DNA of 64,000 nucleotides from a virus. The stretch covers positions 1 through 64,000 of the IMG/VR virus record IMGVR_UViG_3300017971_000243; one strand, 5' to 3'. Positions 56,450 to 64,000 of the stretch are shown piece after piece. A program made the translations under genes and the position numbers. The notes beneath the pieces were generated by a model, which saw only the letters and a program-made list of their open reading frames with translations, had not been told where the DNA came from and did no database searches. How positions within the stretch are numbered: position 1 is the first letter of the stretch; each line of letters opens with the position of its first letter.

Positions 56450-57421
56450 ATGGCAGAACTTTCAGTAATTATACCGTATGTAAATGAATATCCACAGCTG
56501 ATATTCACTTTGCAATCCATCGCAGGAGAGCTGCGTGACAGGGTAGACTTCGAGATCGTAGCAGTAAACAATTATTGTGATCAATTTGTGAATCAAAGAA
56601 AGACTCAGAACCTACCTTGGGAAGAGGATAAGGGAGCCGAAGCCATTAAAGCTACAGCTCAGAAACAGAACCCATGGTTGAAACATGCAGAGTATTCTGA
56701 AAGGCTGTCCCATTGGAATGCCAAAAGGGTGGGTGTTAAGCACAGCACTGGTGATTATTTATTTTTTGTGGATTCACACGTTATCCTTGCTCGTGACAGC
56801 CTTTATGGTATGCTCCAGTACTATAAGCAGAATGAGGAAAAGATAAACGGATCAATGCACTTACCACTCACTTATAAAATATTAGAATCTCGTAGGTTGA
56901 TATACAAACTTAATGTTGAGTGGTTTGAACATGGGTTACTTGACTACAAATTCACACCCTGTCGTGTAGACAAAGGAGATCCTTTTGAGGTTCCCTGCAT
57001 GAGTTGTTGTGGAGTACTCGTATCAAGAAAAGTATATGAAGCATTAGGAGGTTGGTCTCCTGAGCTTGGTATATATGGAGGAGGTGAGAACTTTTTTAAT
57101 TTTACCCTATCCGTTTTGGGAATGAATAAATGGATCTATCCTAATGGTACTTGTTTCCATCATGGTGAAAGGAGAAGCTATCATTACCTTTATGATGACT
57201 ATGTACGCAATAAGCTCATCGCTTGTTACCTTTATGGAGGAAGGGATTATGCACTCAAAGCTATTAATGGGGGTCTCAAGGGGAAACCTGAAGTTCTTCA
57301 CTCTATTTATAGGAATGTAGACCTGAAATGTCGCCGCCACAGAGATCATATTCAAAGGCGTCAAAAGGTCAGTATAGAGGATTGGGTAAAGAAGTGGATG
57401 CCCCCAGACGCTTCTGCCTGA
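56450..57421 (+). CDS. Mucin-type GalNAc-transferase-like GT-A enzyme
   Basis: 323 aa from ATG 56450. N-terminal nucleotide-binding opening ELSVIIPYVNEYPQLIFTLQ, metal-binding FFVDSHV (Asp108, His110), CMSCCGVLVS, then GIYGGGENFFNFTLSVLGMN (residues 207-226) and FHHGE (His237/238). The DSH plus GGEN arrangement recalls polypeptide GalNAc-transferases (DxH, and GGEN in the Gal/GalNAc-T motif) that start mucin O-glycans on Thr/Ser. Length is short: no lectin domain. With Thr-rich virion proteins in the same genome this could be the initiating enzyme. Motif-level, not proven. Confidence 0.65.
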   Translation: MAELSVIIPYVNEYPQLIFTLQSIAGELRDRVDFEIVAVNNYCDQFVNQRKTQNLPWEEDKGAEAIKATAQKQNPWLKHAEYSERLSHWNAKRVGVKHSTGDYLFFVDSHVILARDSLYGMLQYYKQNEEKINGSMHLPLTYKILESRRLIYKLNVEWFEHGLLDYKFTPCRVDKGDPFEVPCMSCCGVLVSRKVYEALGGWSPELGIYGGGENFFNFTLSVLGMNKWIYPNGTCFHHGERRSYHYLYDDYVRNKLIACYLYGGRDYALKAINGGLKGKPEVLHSIYRNVDLKCRRHRDHIQRRQKVSIEDWVKKWMPPDASA

Positions 57422-57555
57422 CCAGAAAGTTATTCTATAAAATAAGGGTGAAGATACAACAGGATGAGGAATTGGAAGATTATCAGAAACGTAAATTAAT
57501 CTATTTGCTTGACTTTGTGATTGAGTCAAGATTTAACAAGGGAGGTAAAAAATGA
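57394..57555 (+). CDS. Small basic hypothetical protein, 53 aa
   Basis: From a GTG around 57394, running into a helical region LFYKIRVKIQQDEELEDYQK and KLIYLLDFVIESRFNKGGKK. The start is uncertain; upstream frames overlap the glycosyltransferase. Coupled to the signal-peptide gene by overlap. Confidence 0.4.
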   Translation: MDAPRRFCLTRKLFYKIRVKIQQDEELEDYQKRKLIYLLDFVIESRFNKGGKK

Positions 57556-57980
57556 AAAAATCTATTTATGTAGTAATTCTGTCATTGGTAATTATTTTTA
57601 GTGCTTACGCATTAGATTGGCAAAAAACCAACCAGGCAACTGTTGCCTGGGATGCTGTAACTACCTTGGAGGATGGTACAGTAATACCTGCTGGAGATGT
57701 AATTAAGTACAATGTCTACCTGGCTAATTTTAAGACCGATCCTAACAAAGAGAATCCTTCTTTGCTCACTACTACACCTATTGTTGATTTACAATATGTT
57801 ATTACTTTGAATACCGAAGGTCGCTATTTAGTAGGTGTTAGTGCTGTTAGGTTTGATTCAGAAGGAACTTTATTAGAAGAGAGTGAGGTTAACTGGTCGG
57901 ATACTAATGGGGAATATACGCCAAACCCTTTCGGTATCGTGCATCACGTTCCACCGGGCAAGCCGAAGAACTTGAGGTAA
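57552..57980 (+). CDS. Exported Fn3-like protein, 142 aa
   Basis: Signal peptide MKKSIYVVILSLVIIFSAYA (cleavage after Ala20 region), then a beta-sandwich domain with WDAVTTLEDGTVIPAGDVIK, YNVYLANFKTDPN and GRYLVGVSAVR, typical of fibronectin type III. AGGAGG-type site upstream. Export suggests periplasmic or surface location before lysis; a host-envelope or virion role is open. Confidence 0.65.
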   Translation: MKKSIYVVILSLVIIFSAYALDWQKTNQATVAWDAVTTLEDGTVIPAGDVIKYNVYLANFKTDPNKENPSLLTTTPIVDLQYVITLNTEGRYLVGVSAVRFDSEGTLLEESEVNWSDTNGEYTPNPFGIVHHVPPGKPKNLR

Positions 57981-58029
57981 CAAAAGAGCTTATAGAAAGT
58001 TCCAGTTGTTTTATCAATACGGTGATTAA

Positions 58030-61000
58030 ATGAGACTTGTAAAATCAGAAGAACAAAACCCTCAGGATTATTTTCTGCAAAGTGGAGTCGATGAACAGGG
58101 TGATCCGATTTACAAAGATGTAAATCAAGAAGTCACAGACTATGCACCCGCCAAGGCTTTCCGCAAAAAGGTGTTCGATGGGACTGCCGACATCGTGGTC
58201 CTGTCGAACACGATTCAGATTTATTGGAAAGGTAACCTTGTAGCTGAAGCCCAGCTTGAAGGGCAGGTAGAAATATCACCCAACAACTGGCAAGGGCAGT
58301 TGTTTTCTTTTGCTGATTCCAACGTGCAGAAGATAACTGAGATTGAAACAGACGAAGGTACGGTTCCAGTGACTCCATTTTTCAGGTGTTATGTAGTCAA
58401 AGACATTCCGGCACTTGGTATAACTGATGCGGTTTTCGGCATGGATGTTCACTGGGCTTTTAAAAACACCAAGCTATCGTTTTATCTGGACACGCCAGGT
58501 TTCAATGCCCGAATCCGTTGGCAATGTAGGGTTAAGGATTCAGCTTTGCGATGGGTTGATGAATCTGATCCATTGTTTCCTGTTGTTCATAAAGGCTTGT
58601 GGTTTTCTGTTTCAGACTATGAGGGCAATGTCAATCATGGATCACAGGGAGACCCAGAACCAGGATGGACTCAGCATTGGTGGACATTTGAGCCGGATGG
58701 AAAACAAATAGACGTTGCAGACGCAAGGACTCCACTTGAACGCTATGAGCAAGGCGTGGGGCTTGTGGTTGATCCGTATTTGTCAATCGAAGAATCCGGC
58801 AGCACAGTAACAGTTTATTGTGATGGATTTAGTATATTATTTGATCCGACAGAAACTGGTGGTTTAAATTGTGACAACAATAGTGCGACTACATGGAATT
58901 ATTATTATCCCGCTCAAGTCGTTGTTTCTTCAGGTGTCTACAATTTAGGATACGACCCAAATTCAATTATAGAAATAATTGAATCAAATGCAAACAGGGT
59001 AGTTTTGAGATTTAGAGGAAACTTTTATAATTCAACTCCTACTGTATTGACCAATTCAGATTCCATTGAAATTTATCTTTATATTTATTCAGACCGTATT
59101 GTGCAGCACAGTAAATGGATAACTTCTGGTGGAAATATTAGTATTGATAGCAATGGTCAAAATGGCTTCCCTATGAATTATATAGGAAGTGGAGTTTTAA
59201 CGAACGATACAGCAATTTATGAAAATGGTGGCTCTGAATCAACAGGTACAGGAGAGCATGGGAGTGCTGACTATGTTGGAATTGATGCTGATGAGCTGGA
59301 TCATATTTTAATTAACTTATCGGAATCATCAACAGGAGGCAGTTTAAGCCAATATCATAGTAGTACAAGGCAATATCGAATAGGGTGGGATAACTGCACT
59401 ATTGAGCCAGGTACACATGAGATTGTAAATGTTTGGATATTTGATACAGAAGACCGCGAAGGCTCCACAAAAATCTATGACTCCACTGACCGCCTTGCAA
59501 TGGGTGATCAATATAAAGACGCCATCTTGGATCAAAGCCCAAGCAAAGGTGATGATGTCACCGACATGATTTTACCGGCAAGGATTTCAAGCGGCACCCT
59601 GCATTCAGATGGAGCACACCATTATGAGGTGGATACAAACGATGCAGTTAAATTGACTTTAGATACAACCCGCATACGCCCTGCATTTGCAATTCATGAT
59701 TGGCCTTTTCAGTATGGAACCGTGGCAAGCCCGACAGATATTTTGCTGTGCCATTTAAAATGTGATGAGAACGCCGCAAGCCCCACTCTTACAGATCAAA
59801 CTGCAAACAATGCAGATGGCACTTGGAGCAACATTTCAGATGGAAGTGACAGGAATACCAACACAAGTGGAGATTCTGTTCAGGTGTTTGGCAGGGGTAG
59901 GAATTTGGATACTCAGGACGGTGCTGGACATATTGAAATGACATTTGGAAGCGGGACTGTACATGATAATGCGTTTTTTTGTCGTGGGTCACTTATGATA
60001 AAACTTTTACCCCAATTTGATTATGATACAGTTGATGGACAAGGTCTTTTTGAACTCTACATAAGTAGTGATGATTATTTTACATGCATTTATAATCCAA
60101 CGCCTGATAATTGGAATACAGGTGGTTCCGTTGGAGGATCAGCTATTTGGCAAGGTTCAGCACCACAAACTTATGATAATTATAGTCTTAAAAGATGTCA
60201 TGTGATTTTATTTTCATGGGATCTTTTAAGGCATGAGTGGTTTATTTTTTATGATGGGGTATGTGCAGCAAGTAAAATTAATACTGGAACAGCTGGATCA
60301 GGCGATCCTGTAAATTTCGAGATTGGTTCAAGAATAAATCGTACTTATCCTGCTGATATAATCATTGACGATGTCAAAACCTTTAGTGAGTGTCTGCTGC
60401 CCTTCGGTGCCTACTTCATCGGCAACGGCGAAGGGCTGTTGGCAGACATTAACAACCCACATGCTGATTTGACTTTTTTCTGGGATTGTCAGGCATCAGG
60501 GGCGGGGGCAGCCAAGGGTGGTGCAAACCTCGGCACGAATTATACAGTCACCCTGAATGGGTCAGGTGTGCTGACAACCGCCGATAAGATTATTGGAACA
60601 AAAAGTTTTGACACTACGGCAGAGGGGAGCCACTCAGCTTCATTTTCAATAGATGCAAATAATTTTGATGGCAGCTATGGGCGAATAGGTATGTGGGTTA
60701 ATTTTCAGACTGTCACAGCATCCAAGTACTTTTTAGGGTTTGGAGATGCAACAGATTATATAGATTTGTATATAAGTGCGAGCAGTTATTTCTATGCTAT
60801 CTGGCAATCTGATGGAGTAACAAGATATTTGGCAAGCACATTAACGCCAACAGCAGGAGTATGGTACTGGGTTGAACTTGCTTGGGATGATTCAGATTAT
60901 ATAGATTTCTATGTAAATGGAATCTTATTAGATCATGAAGATTCAGGTGGAAGTTGGTCAAAGACGACAGGAACAATGTATCTGGGTGCAGATGAAAGTG

Positions 61001-61119
61001 GAGCAAATTCTGCTGACTGTCTGATCGGGGCTTTTTATATAACCAAGGACAGATTTACACCACAAATCTGGACGGCATTTGGCAAGCCGCTGCATGTGCC
61101 GCTGGTGGACTTACAATGA
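58030..61119 (+). CDS. Tail fibre or adhesin with LamG-like domains
   Basis: 1029 aa. The N-terminal part (~1-260) is a beta-rich domain with EQNPQDYFLQSGVDEQGDPI; later segments include LLCHLKCDENAASPTLTDQT and FDTTAEGSHSASFSIDANNF, both LamG/concanavalin-like sandwiches that bind sugars (about 570-760 and 850-1029). No intramolecular chaperone or trimer motif is seen. Probably recognises host surface carbohydrate. Confidence 0.6.
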   Translation: MRLVKSEEQNPQDYFLQSGVDEQGDPIYKDVNQEVTDYAPAKAFRKKVFDGTADIVVLSNTIQIYWKGNLVAEAQLEGQVEISPNNWQGQLFSFADSNVQKITEIETDEGTVPVTPFFRCYVVKDIPALGITDAVFGMDVHWAFKNTKLSFYLDTPGFNARIRWQCRVKDSALRWVDESDPLFPVVHKGLWFSVSDYEGNVNHGSQGDPEPGWTQHWWTFEPDGKQIDVADARTPLERYEQGVGLVVDPYLSIEESGSTVTVYCDGFSILFDPTETGGLNCDNNSATTWNYYYPAQVVVSSGVYNLGYDPNSIIEIIESNANRVVLRFRGNFYNSTPTVLTNSDSIEIYLYIYSDRIVQHSKWITSGGNISIDSNGQNGFPMNYIGSGVLTNDTAIYENGGSESTGTGEHGSADYVGIDADELDHILINLSESSTGGSLSQYHSSTRQYRIGWDNCTIEPGTHEIVNVWIFDTEDREGSTKIYDSTDRLAMGDQYKDAILDQSPSKGDDVTDMILPARISSGTLHSDGAHHYEVDTNDAVKLTLDTTRIRPAFAIHDWPFQYGTVASPTDILLCHLKCDENAASPTLTDQTANNADGTWSNISDGSDRNTNTSGDSVQVFGRGRNLDTQDGAGHIEMTFGSGTVHDNAFFCRGSLMIKLLPQFDYDTVDGQGLFELYISSDDYFTCIYNPTPDNWNTGGSVGGSAIWQGSAPQTYDNYSLKRCHVILFSWDLLRHEWFIFYDGVCAASKINTGTAGSGDPVNFEIGSRINRTYPADIIIDDVKTFSECLLPFGAYFIGNGEGLLADINNPHADLTFFWDCQASGAGAAKGGANLGTNYTVTLNGSGVLTTADKIIGTKSFDTTAEGSHSASFSIDANNFDGSYGRIGMWVNFQTVTASKYFLGFGDATDYIDLYISASSYFYAIWQSDGVTRYLASTLTPTAGVWYWVELAWDDSDYIDFYVNGILLDHEDSGGSWSKTTGTMYLGADESGANSADCLIGAFYITKDRFTPQIWTAFGKPLHVPLVDLQ

Positions 61120-61433
61120 GCAAAGGAAAATGGAAAATATATTACACCGACAGTAGCTTTAACGACGAACAGGGCTCCCCTAGGGAGGCACCGTTCTGGG
61201 ACGTGCAAGACATTATTCAGTATGATTTGCACACCGAGAGAAAATATCACCAGAACGGTAGCGACTGGTATATTTTCCAAGACGGCTTCTGGGTGGGTGT
61301 GGACATGATAGGTTTAATTGACTACATGGCACATTATAAGGGAGAAATAATCGTGAAGGCGGGGCGCACCATACCCTCTAAACAATGGCAAAAAATATTC
61401 GATACGGCAAGGAAAGACCCGTACATTAAATGA
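61116..61433 (+). CDS. Small hypothetical protein, 105 aa
   Basis: ATGA overlaps at both ends place it firmly in the fibre operon. A compact beta-alpha protein: KWKIYYTDSSFNDEQGSPRE, WYIFQDGFWVGVDMIGLIDY. Unknown; could be a fibre chaperone by position. Confidence 0.55.
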   Translation: MSKGKWKIYYTDSSFNDEQGSPREAPFWDVQDIIQYDLHTERKYHQNGSDWYIFQDGFWVGVDMIGLIDYMAHYKGEIIVKAGRTIPSKQWQKIFDTARKDPYIK

Positions 61434-64000
61434 CAAATCCAATTTATACACAGGAGGACTTTCAGGGCTACAAAGACGATGCCGTTCCTGGTAGCGCAAC
61501 CACGAAAGCCTCGCTTAATAATGATTGGACGCAGAATACTGATGAGAACTTCCGCATCCGTTTTGCCGTTGTGGAGTCGAACAACAAGGCGGAAGCTAAC
61601 CCGATGTTCGAACTGGAATACCGCTACGATTCCACCGGCACGGGGTCAAGCTATGGCTCTTGGACTCAAGTAACAACCACATCAGTCGAAATAGCCTTCT
61701 CGACTACCACCTACTATACTGACGGCGACCTTGACAATAACAAGCGGGTTTATGACGGAGGTGCATCGTCCAGCGGAGATTTCGGTGAGCTGAGTGACGG
61801 CGCAACCAACGACACGATTGCTGACACCATCGACTTCGGGGGAAATGAGTTCTGTGAGATGGAGGTCTGCCTCCAGATTAATTCTGTGAACGTTGTCAAT
61901 GGTGGTTTGATACAGGTTAGGGTTAAAGACCCGAATTTATCGACATTTGACGAGACGCCCACGATCACGATTTCCTCGCCTACCACTACCACGAGTACTA
62001 CCACTACCACCTTTAGTACTACAAGTACCAGCACCTATTCAACCACAAGTACCAGTACAAGCACTCAAACAAGTACAAGTACCAGCACTCAAACAAGTAC
62101 AAGTACCAGCACCTATTCTACCACAAGCACCAGTACAAGCACCTACTCAACTACCAGCACAAGCACCAGCACTTTCAGTACAACCACTACCTTTAGTACA
62201 ACTAGTACTACAACTACCGAACCTCCTTCTACTTGTAATATACAACAGTATGGAGGTACTAATAATTATCAACTAGTATGGTTGCCTGGTGGTGAAATAT
62301 TAATAACCACTGATGATGAACTTACAGCCTCAGAAACTTTGGAGTTCCTATTAGAGTGTGAAGGGGAGGCTGCTACTACCACTACCACTACCACTACTTT
62401 TACTACGACCAGTACAAGTACCAGCACCTACTCAACAACCAGCACCTATTCTACCACCAGTACAAGTACCAGCACCTATTCAACTACCAGCACCTATTCT
62501 ACCACCAGTACTTCTACTAGTACCTATTCTACCACCAGTACTAGCACTCAAACAAGTACCAGCACTAGCACCTTAAGTACAACCAGCACCAGTACCAGTA
62601 CAAGCACTTCAACCTATTCAACCACCAGTACAAGCACCAGCACTTCTACCAGTACCTATTCAACTACCAGTACAAGTACCAGTACAAGCACCAGTACCAG
62701 CACATACTCAACCACAAGTACCAGTACCAGTACAAGTACCAGTTCCTATTCAACTACCAGTACAAGTACCAGAACAAGCACAAGTACTTCAACCTATTCA
62801 ACCACTAGCACATCTACTAGCACAAGTACTTCAACCTATTCAACCACAAGTACCAGTACCAGCACTAGTACATATTCAACCACAAGTACCAGTACCAGCA
62901 CAAGTACCAGCACATACTCAACAACCAGCACAAGCACCAGCACATACTCAACCACCAGCACCAGCACTAGTACATATTCAACCACAAGTACCAGCACTAG
63001 CACAAGCACCAGCACATACTCAACCACAAGTACAAGTACCAGCACAAGCACCAGCACATACTCAACAACCAGTACCAGCACAAGCACCAGTACCAGCACA
63101 TACTCTACTACAAGTACCAGTACCAGCACAAGCACCAGTACCTATTCAACCACAAGCACCAGTACCAGTACTTCTACCAGCACATACTCAACTACAAGTA
63201 CCAGTACCAGCACAAGCACCAGTACCTATTCAACCACAAGCACCAGCACATACTCTACCACAAGCACTAGTACCAGCACATACTCTACCACAAGTAGCAG
63301 TACCAGCACATACTCAACTACAAGTACCAGTACCAGTACCAGCACCAGTACATACTCAACAACCAGCACTTCTACCAGCACATACTCAACAACCAGTACC
63401 AGTACAAGCACCAGCACCAGTACATACTCAACAACCAGCACCAGCACCAGCACCTATTCAACCACAAGTACCAGTACAAGCACCAGCACCAGTACATACT
63501 CAACAACCAGCACCAGCACCAGCACATACTCAACCACAAGTACCAGTACCAGTACAAGCACCAGCACATACTCTACCACAAGTACAAGTACTAGTACATA
63601 TTCAACCACAAGTAGCAGTACCAGCACTTCTACCAGCACATACTCAACAACCAGCACTTCTACCAGCACATACTCAACAACCAGCACAAGCACCAGCACA
63701 TACTCAACCACAAGTACCAGTACCAGCACAAGTACCAGCACATACTCTACTACAAGTACCAGCACCAGCACATACTCTACTACAAGTACCAGTACCAGCA
63801 CAAGCACAAGCACCAGCACTTTCAGTACAACTAGTACCTTCAGTACCACTACAACTACAGAACCAGGAGAAACTACCACCAGTTCCACAACTACTACTTC
63901 CTTTACAAGCACCAGCACCAGCACATACTCAACTACCAGCACAAGCACCAGCACATACTCAACCACAAGTACCAGTACCAGTACCTACTCTACCACAAGT
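61430..64000 (+). CDS. Giant mucin-like Thr/Ser-repeat protein, C-terminus off window
   Basis: At least 857 aa, open from ATG 61430 to the window end, overlapping the previous stop. The first ~183 residues (MTNPIYTQEDFQGYKDDAVP...) are a beta-sandwich domain. Then come TTTTSTTTTTF and Thr/Ser/Tyr repeats (183-263), a ~50-residue globular spacer (EPPSTCNIQQYGG to LEFLLECEGEA), and an uninterrupted repeat region from ~315 on, broken once near 810 by EPGETTTSS. Expected to be a long stalk or coat protein, heavily O-glycosylated if the cluster acts on it. Confidence 0.75.
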   Translation, partial: MTNPIYTQEDFQGYKDDAVPGSATTKASLNNDWTQNTDENFRIRFAVVESNNKAEANPMFELEYRYDSTGTGSSYGSWTQVTTTSVEIAFSTTTYYTDGDLDNNKRVYDGGASSSGDFGELSDGATNDTIADTIDFGGNEFCEMEVCLQINSVNVVNGGLIQVRVKDPNLSTFDETPTITISSPTTTTSTTTTTFSTTSTSTYSTTSTSTSTQTSTSTSTQTSTSTSTYSTTSTSTSTYSTTSTSTSTFSTTTTFSTTSTTTTEPPSTCNIQQYGGTNNYQLVWLPGGEILITTDDELTASETLEFLLECEGEAATTTTTTTTFTTTSTSTSTYSTTSTYSTTSTSTSTYSTTSTYSTTSTSTSTYSTTSTSTQTSTSTSTLSTTSTSTSTSTSTYSTTSTSTSTSTSTYSTTSTSTSTSTSTSTYSTTSTSTSTSTSSYSTTSTSTRTSTSTSTYSTTSTSTSTSTSTYSTTSTSTSTSTYSTTSTSTSTSTSTYSTTSTSTSTYSTTSTSTSTYSTTSTSTSTSTSTYSTTSTSTSTSTSTYSTTSTSTSTSTSTYSTTSTSTSTSTSTYSTTSTSTSTSTSTYSTTSTSTSTSTSTYSTTSTSTYSTTSTSTSTYSTTSSSTSTYSTTSTSTSTSTSTYSTTSTSTSTYSTTSTSTSTSTSTYSTTSTSTSTYSTTSTSTSTSTSTYSTTSTSTSTYSTTSTSTSTSTSTYSTTSTSTSTYSTTSSSTSTSTSTYSTTSTSTSTYSTTSTSTSTYSTTSTSTSTSTSTYSTTSTSTSTYSTTSTSTSTSTSTSTFSTTSTFSTTTTTEPGETTTSSTTTTSFTSTSTSTYSTTSTSTSTYSTTSTSTSTYSTTS
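61980..62220 (+). repeat. Thr/Ser repeat block 3
   Basis: About 80 codons of TSTSTYSTTSTS type (including TQTSTSTSTQ), between the N-terminal domain and the globular spacer of the giant protein. Confidence 0.85.
62372..64000 (+). repeat. Thr/Ser repeat block 4, runs off the window
   Basis: More than 1.6 kb of in-frame Thr/Ser/Tyr repeats with strong codon shuffling; YSTTS recurs every 8 to 20 codons. Minus-strand frames across it (Val/Leu/Tyr rich) are antisense shadows of the repeat. Confidence 0.9.

Noticed and set aside
62836-63966. Long minus-strand frames rich in Val, Leu and Tyr
   Set aside because: They are the antisense of the Thr/Ser/Tyr repeat array (VLVLVEYV patterns), have no ribosome sites, and exist only because the repeat lacks stops on the other strand.

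Overview
The window is part of the genome of a tailed double-stranded DNA bacteriophage with a long-tailed (siphovirus-like) virion. It shows small and large terminase, portal, a lambda-like protease/scaffold/decoration/capsid order, a G/GT tail-chaperone frameshift, a tape measure and a tail tip. Shine-Dalgarno sites (AGGAGG type) and sigma70-like promoters point to a bacterial host that cannot be named from sequence. Both ends cut through genes (a Gly/Asp-repeat lipoprotein on the left, a giant Thr/Ser-repeat protein on the right), so this is a slice of a larger genome. No integrase, tRNA gene or CRISPR array was seen, and no DNA polymerase lies in the window.

Layout. From 1 to 17.7 kb all genes are on the minus strand. 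They include three enzymes of the 7-deazaguanine (preQ0) route (folE, queE, queD), a DnaB-like helicase with a cysteine-rich insertion, a DnaG-like primase, a UvsW-like helicase, a DUF932 protein, a sliding-clamp-like protein, and then a dense run of tiny genes: zinc-ribbon proteins, a small lipoprotein and several single-span membrane micropeptides. A family of near-identical promoters (ATCTTG, 17 bp, TAYAVT) drives this arm. From 17.7 to 20.2 kb lies a non-coding divergence zone: a GC-rich part with CAGACC repeats, then a very AT-rich island bounded by a ~40-bp inverted repeat, full of palindromes and holding one gene. It is the best candidate for a replication origin or an inserted element. 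From 20.2 kb onward everything is on the plus strand: packaging (20.3-24.5), head (24.6-33.7), tail (34.0-48.1), an 11-gene sugar and sulfate modification cluster (48.2-57.4), then fibre or adhesin proteins (57.5-64.0).

The main result is a candidate virion mucin system. Two very large tail or fibre proteins carry long arrays of (TS)nTYSTTS repeats joined to lectin-like domains. Three core virion proteins (major capsid, a head-tail protein, the tail tube) end in short poly-Thr tails finishing in TTTTTTA. Between the two giant mucin-like genes sit six glycosyltransferases, two PAPS-type sulfotransferases and three methyltransferase-like proteins. One glycosyltransferase has a DSH motif and a YGGGEN motif reminiscent of the polypeptide GalNAc-transferases that start mucin O-glycosylation. 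The simplest reading is that the phage decorates Thr/Ser tails on its own particle with sulfated, methylated glycans. This is an inference from domains and gene order.

Other points are a lambda-identical GGGAAAG slippery site, a nested scaffold start, two structured RNA candidates, a four-copy ~55-bp intergenic element, and a paralogue pair linking the AT island to the replication arm.
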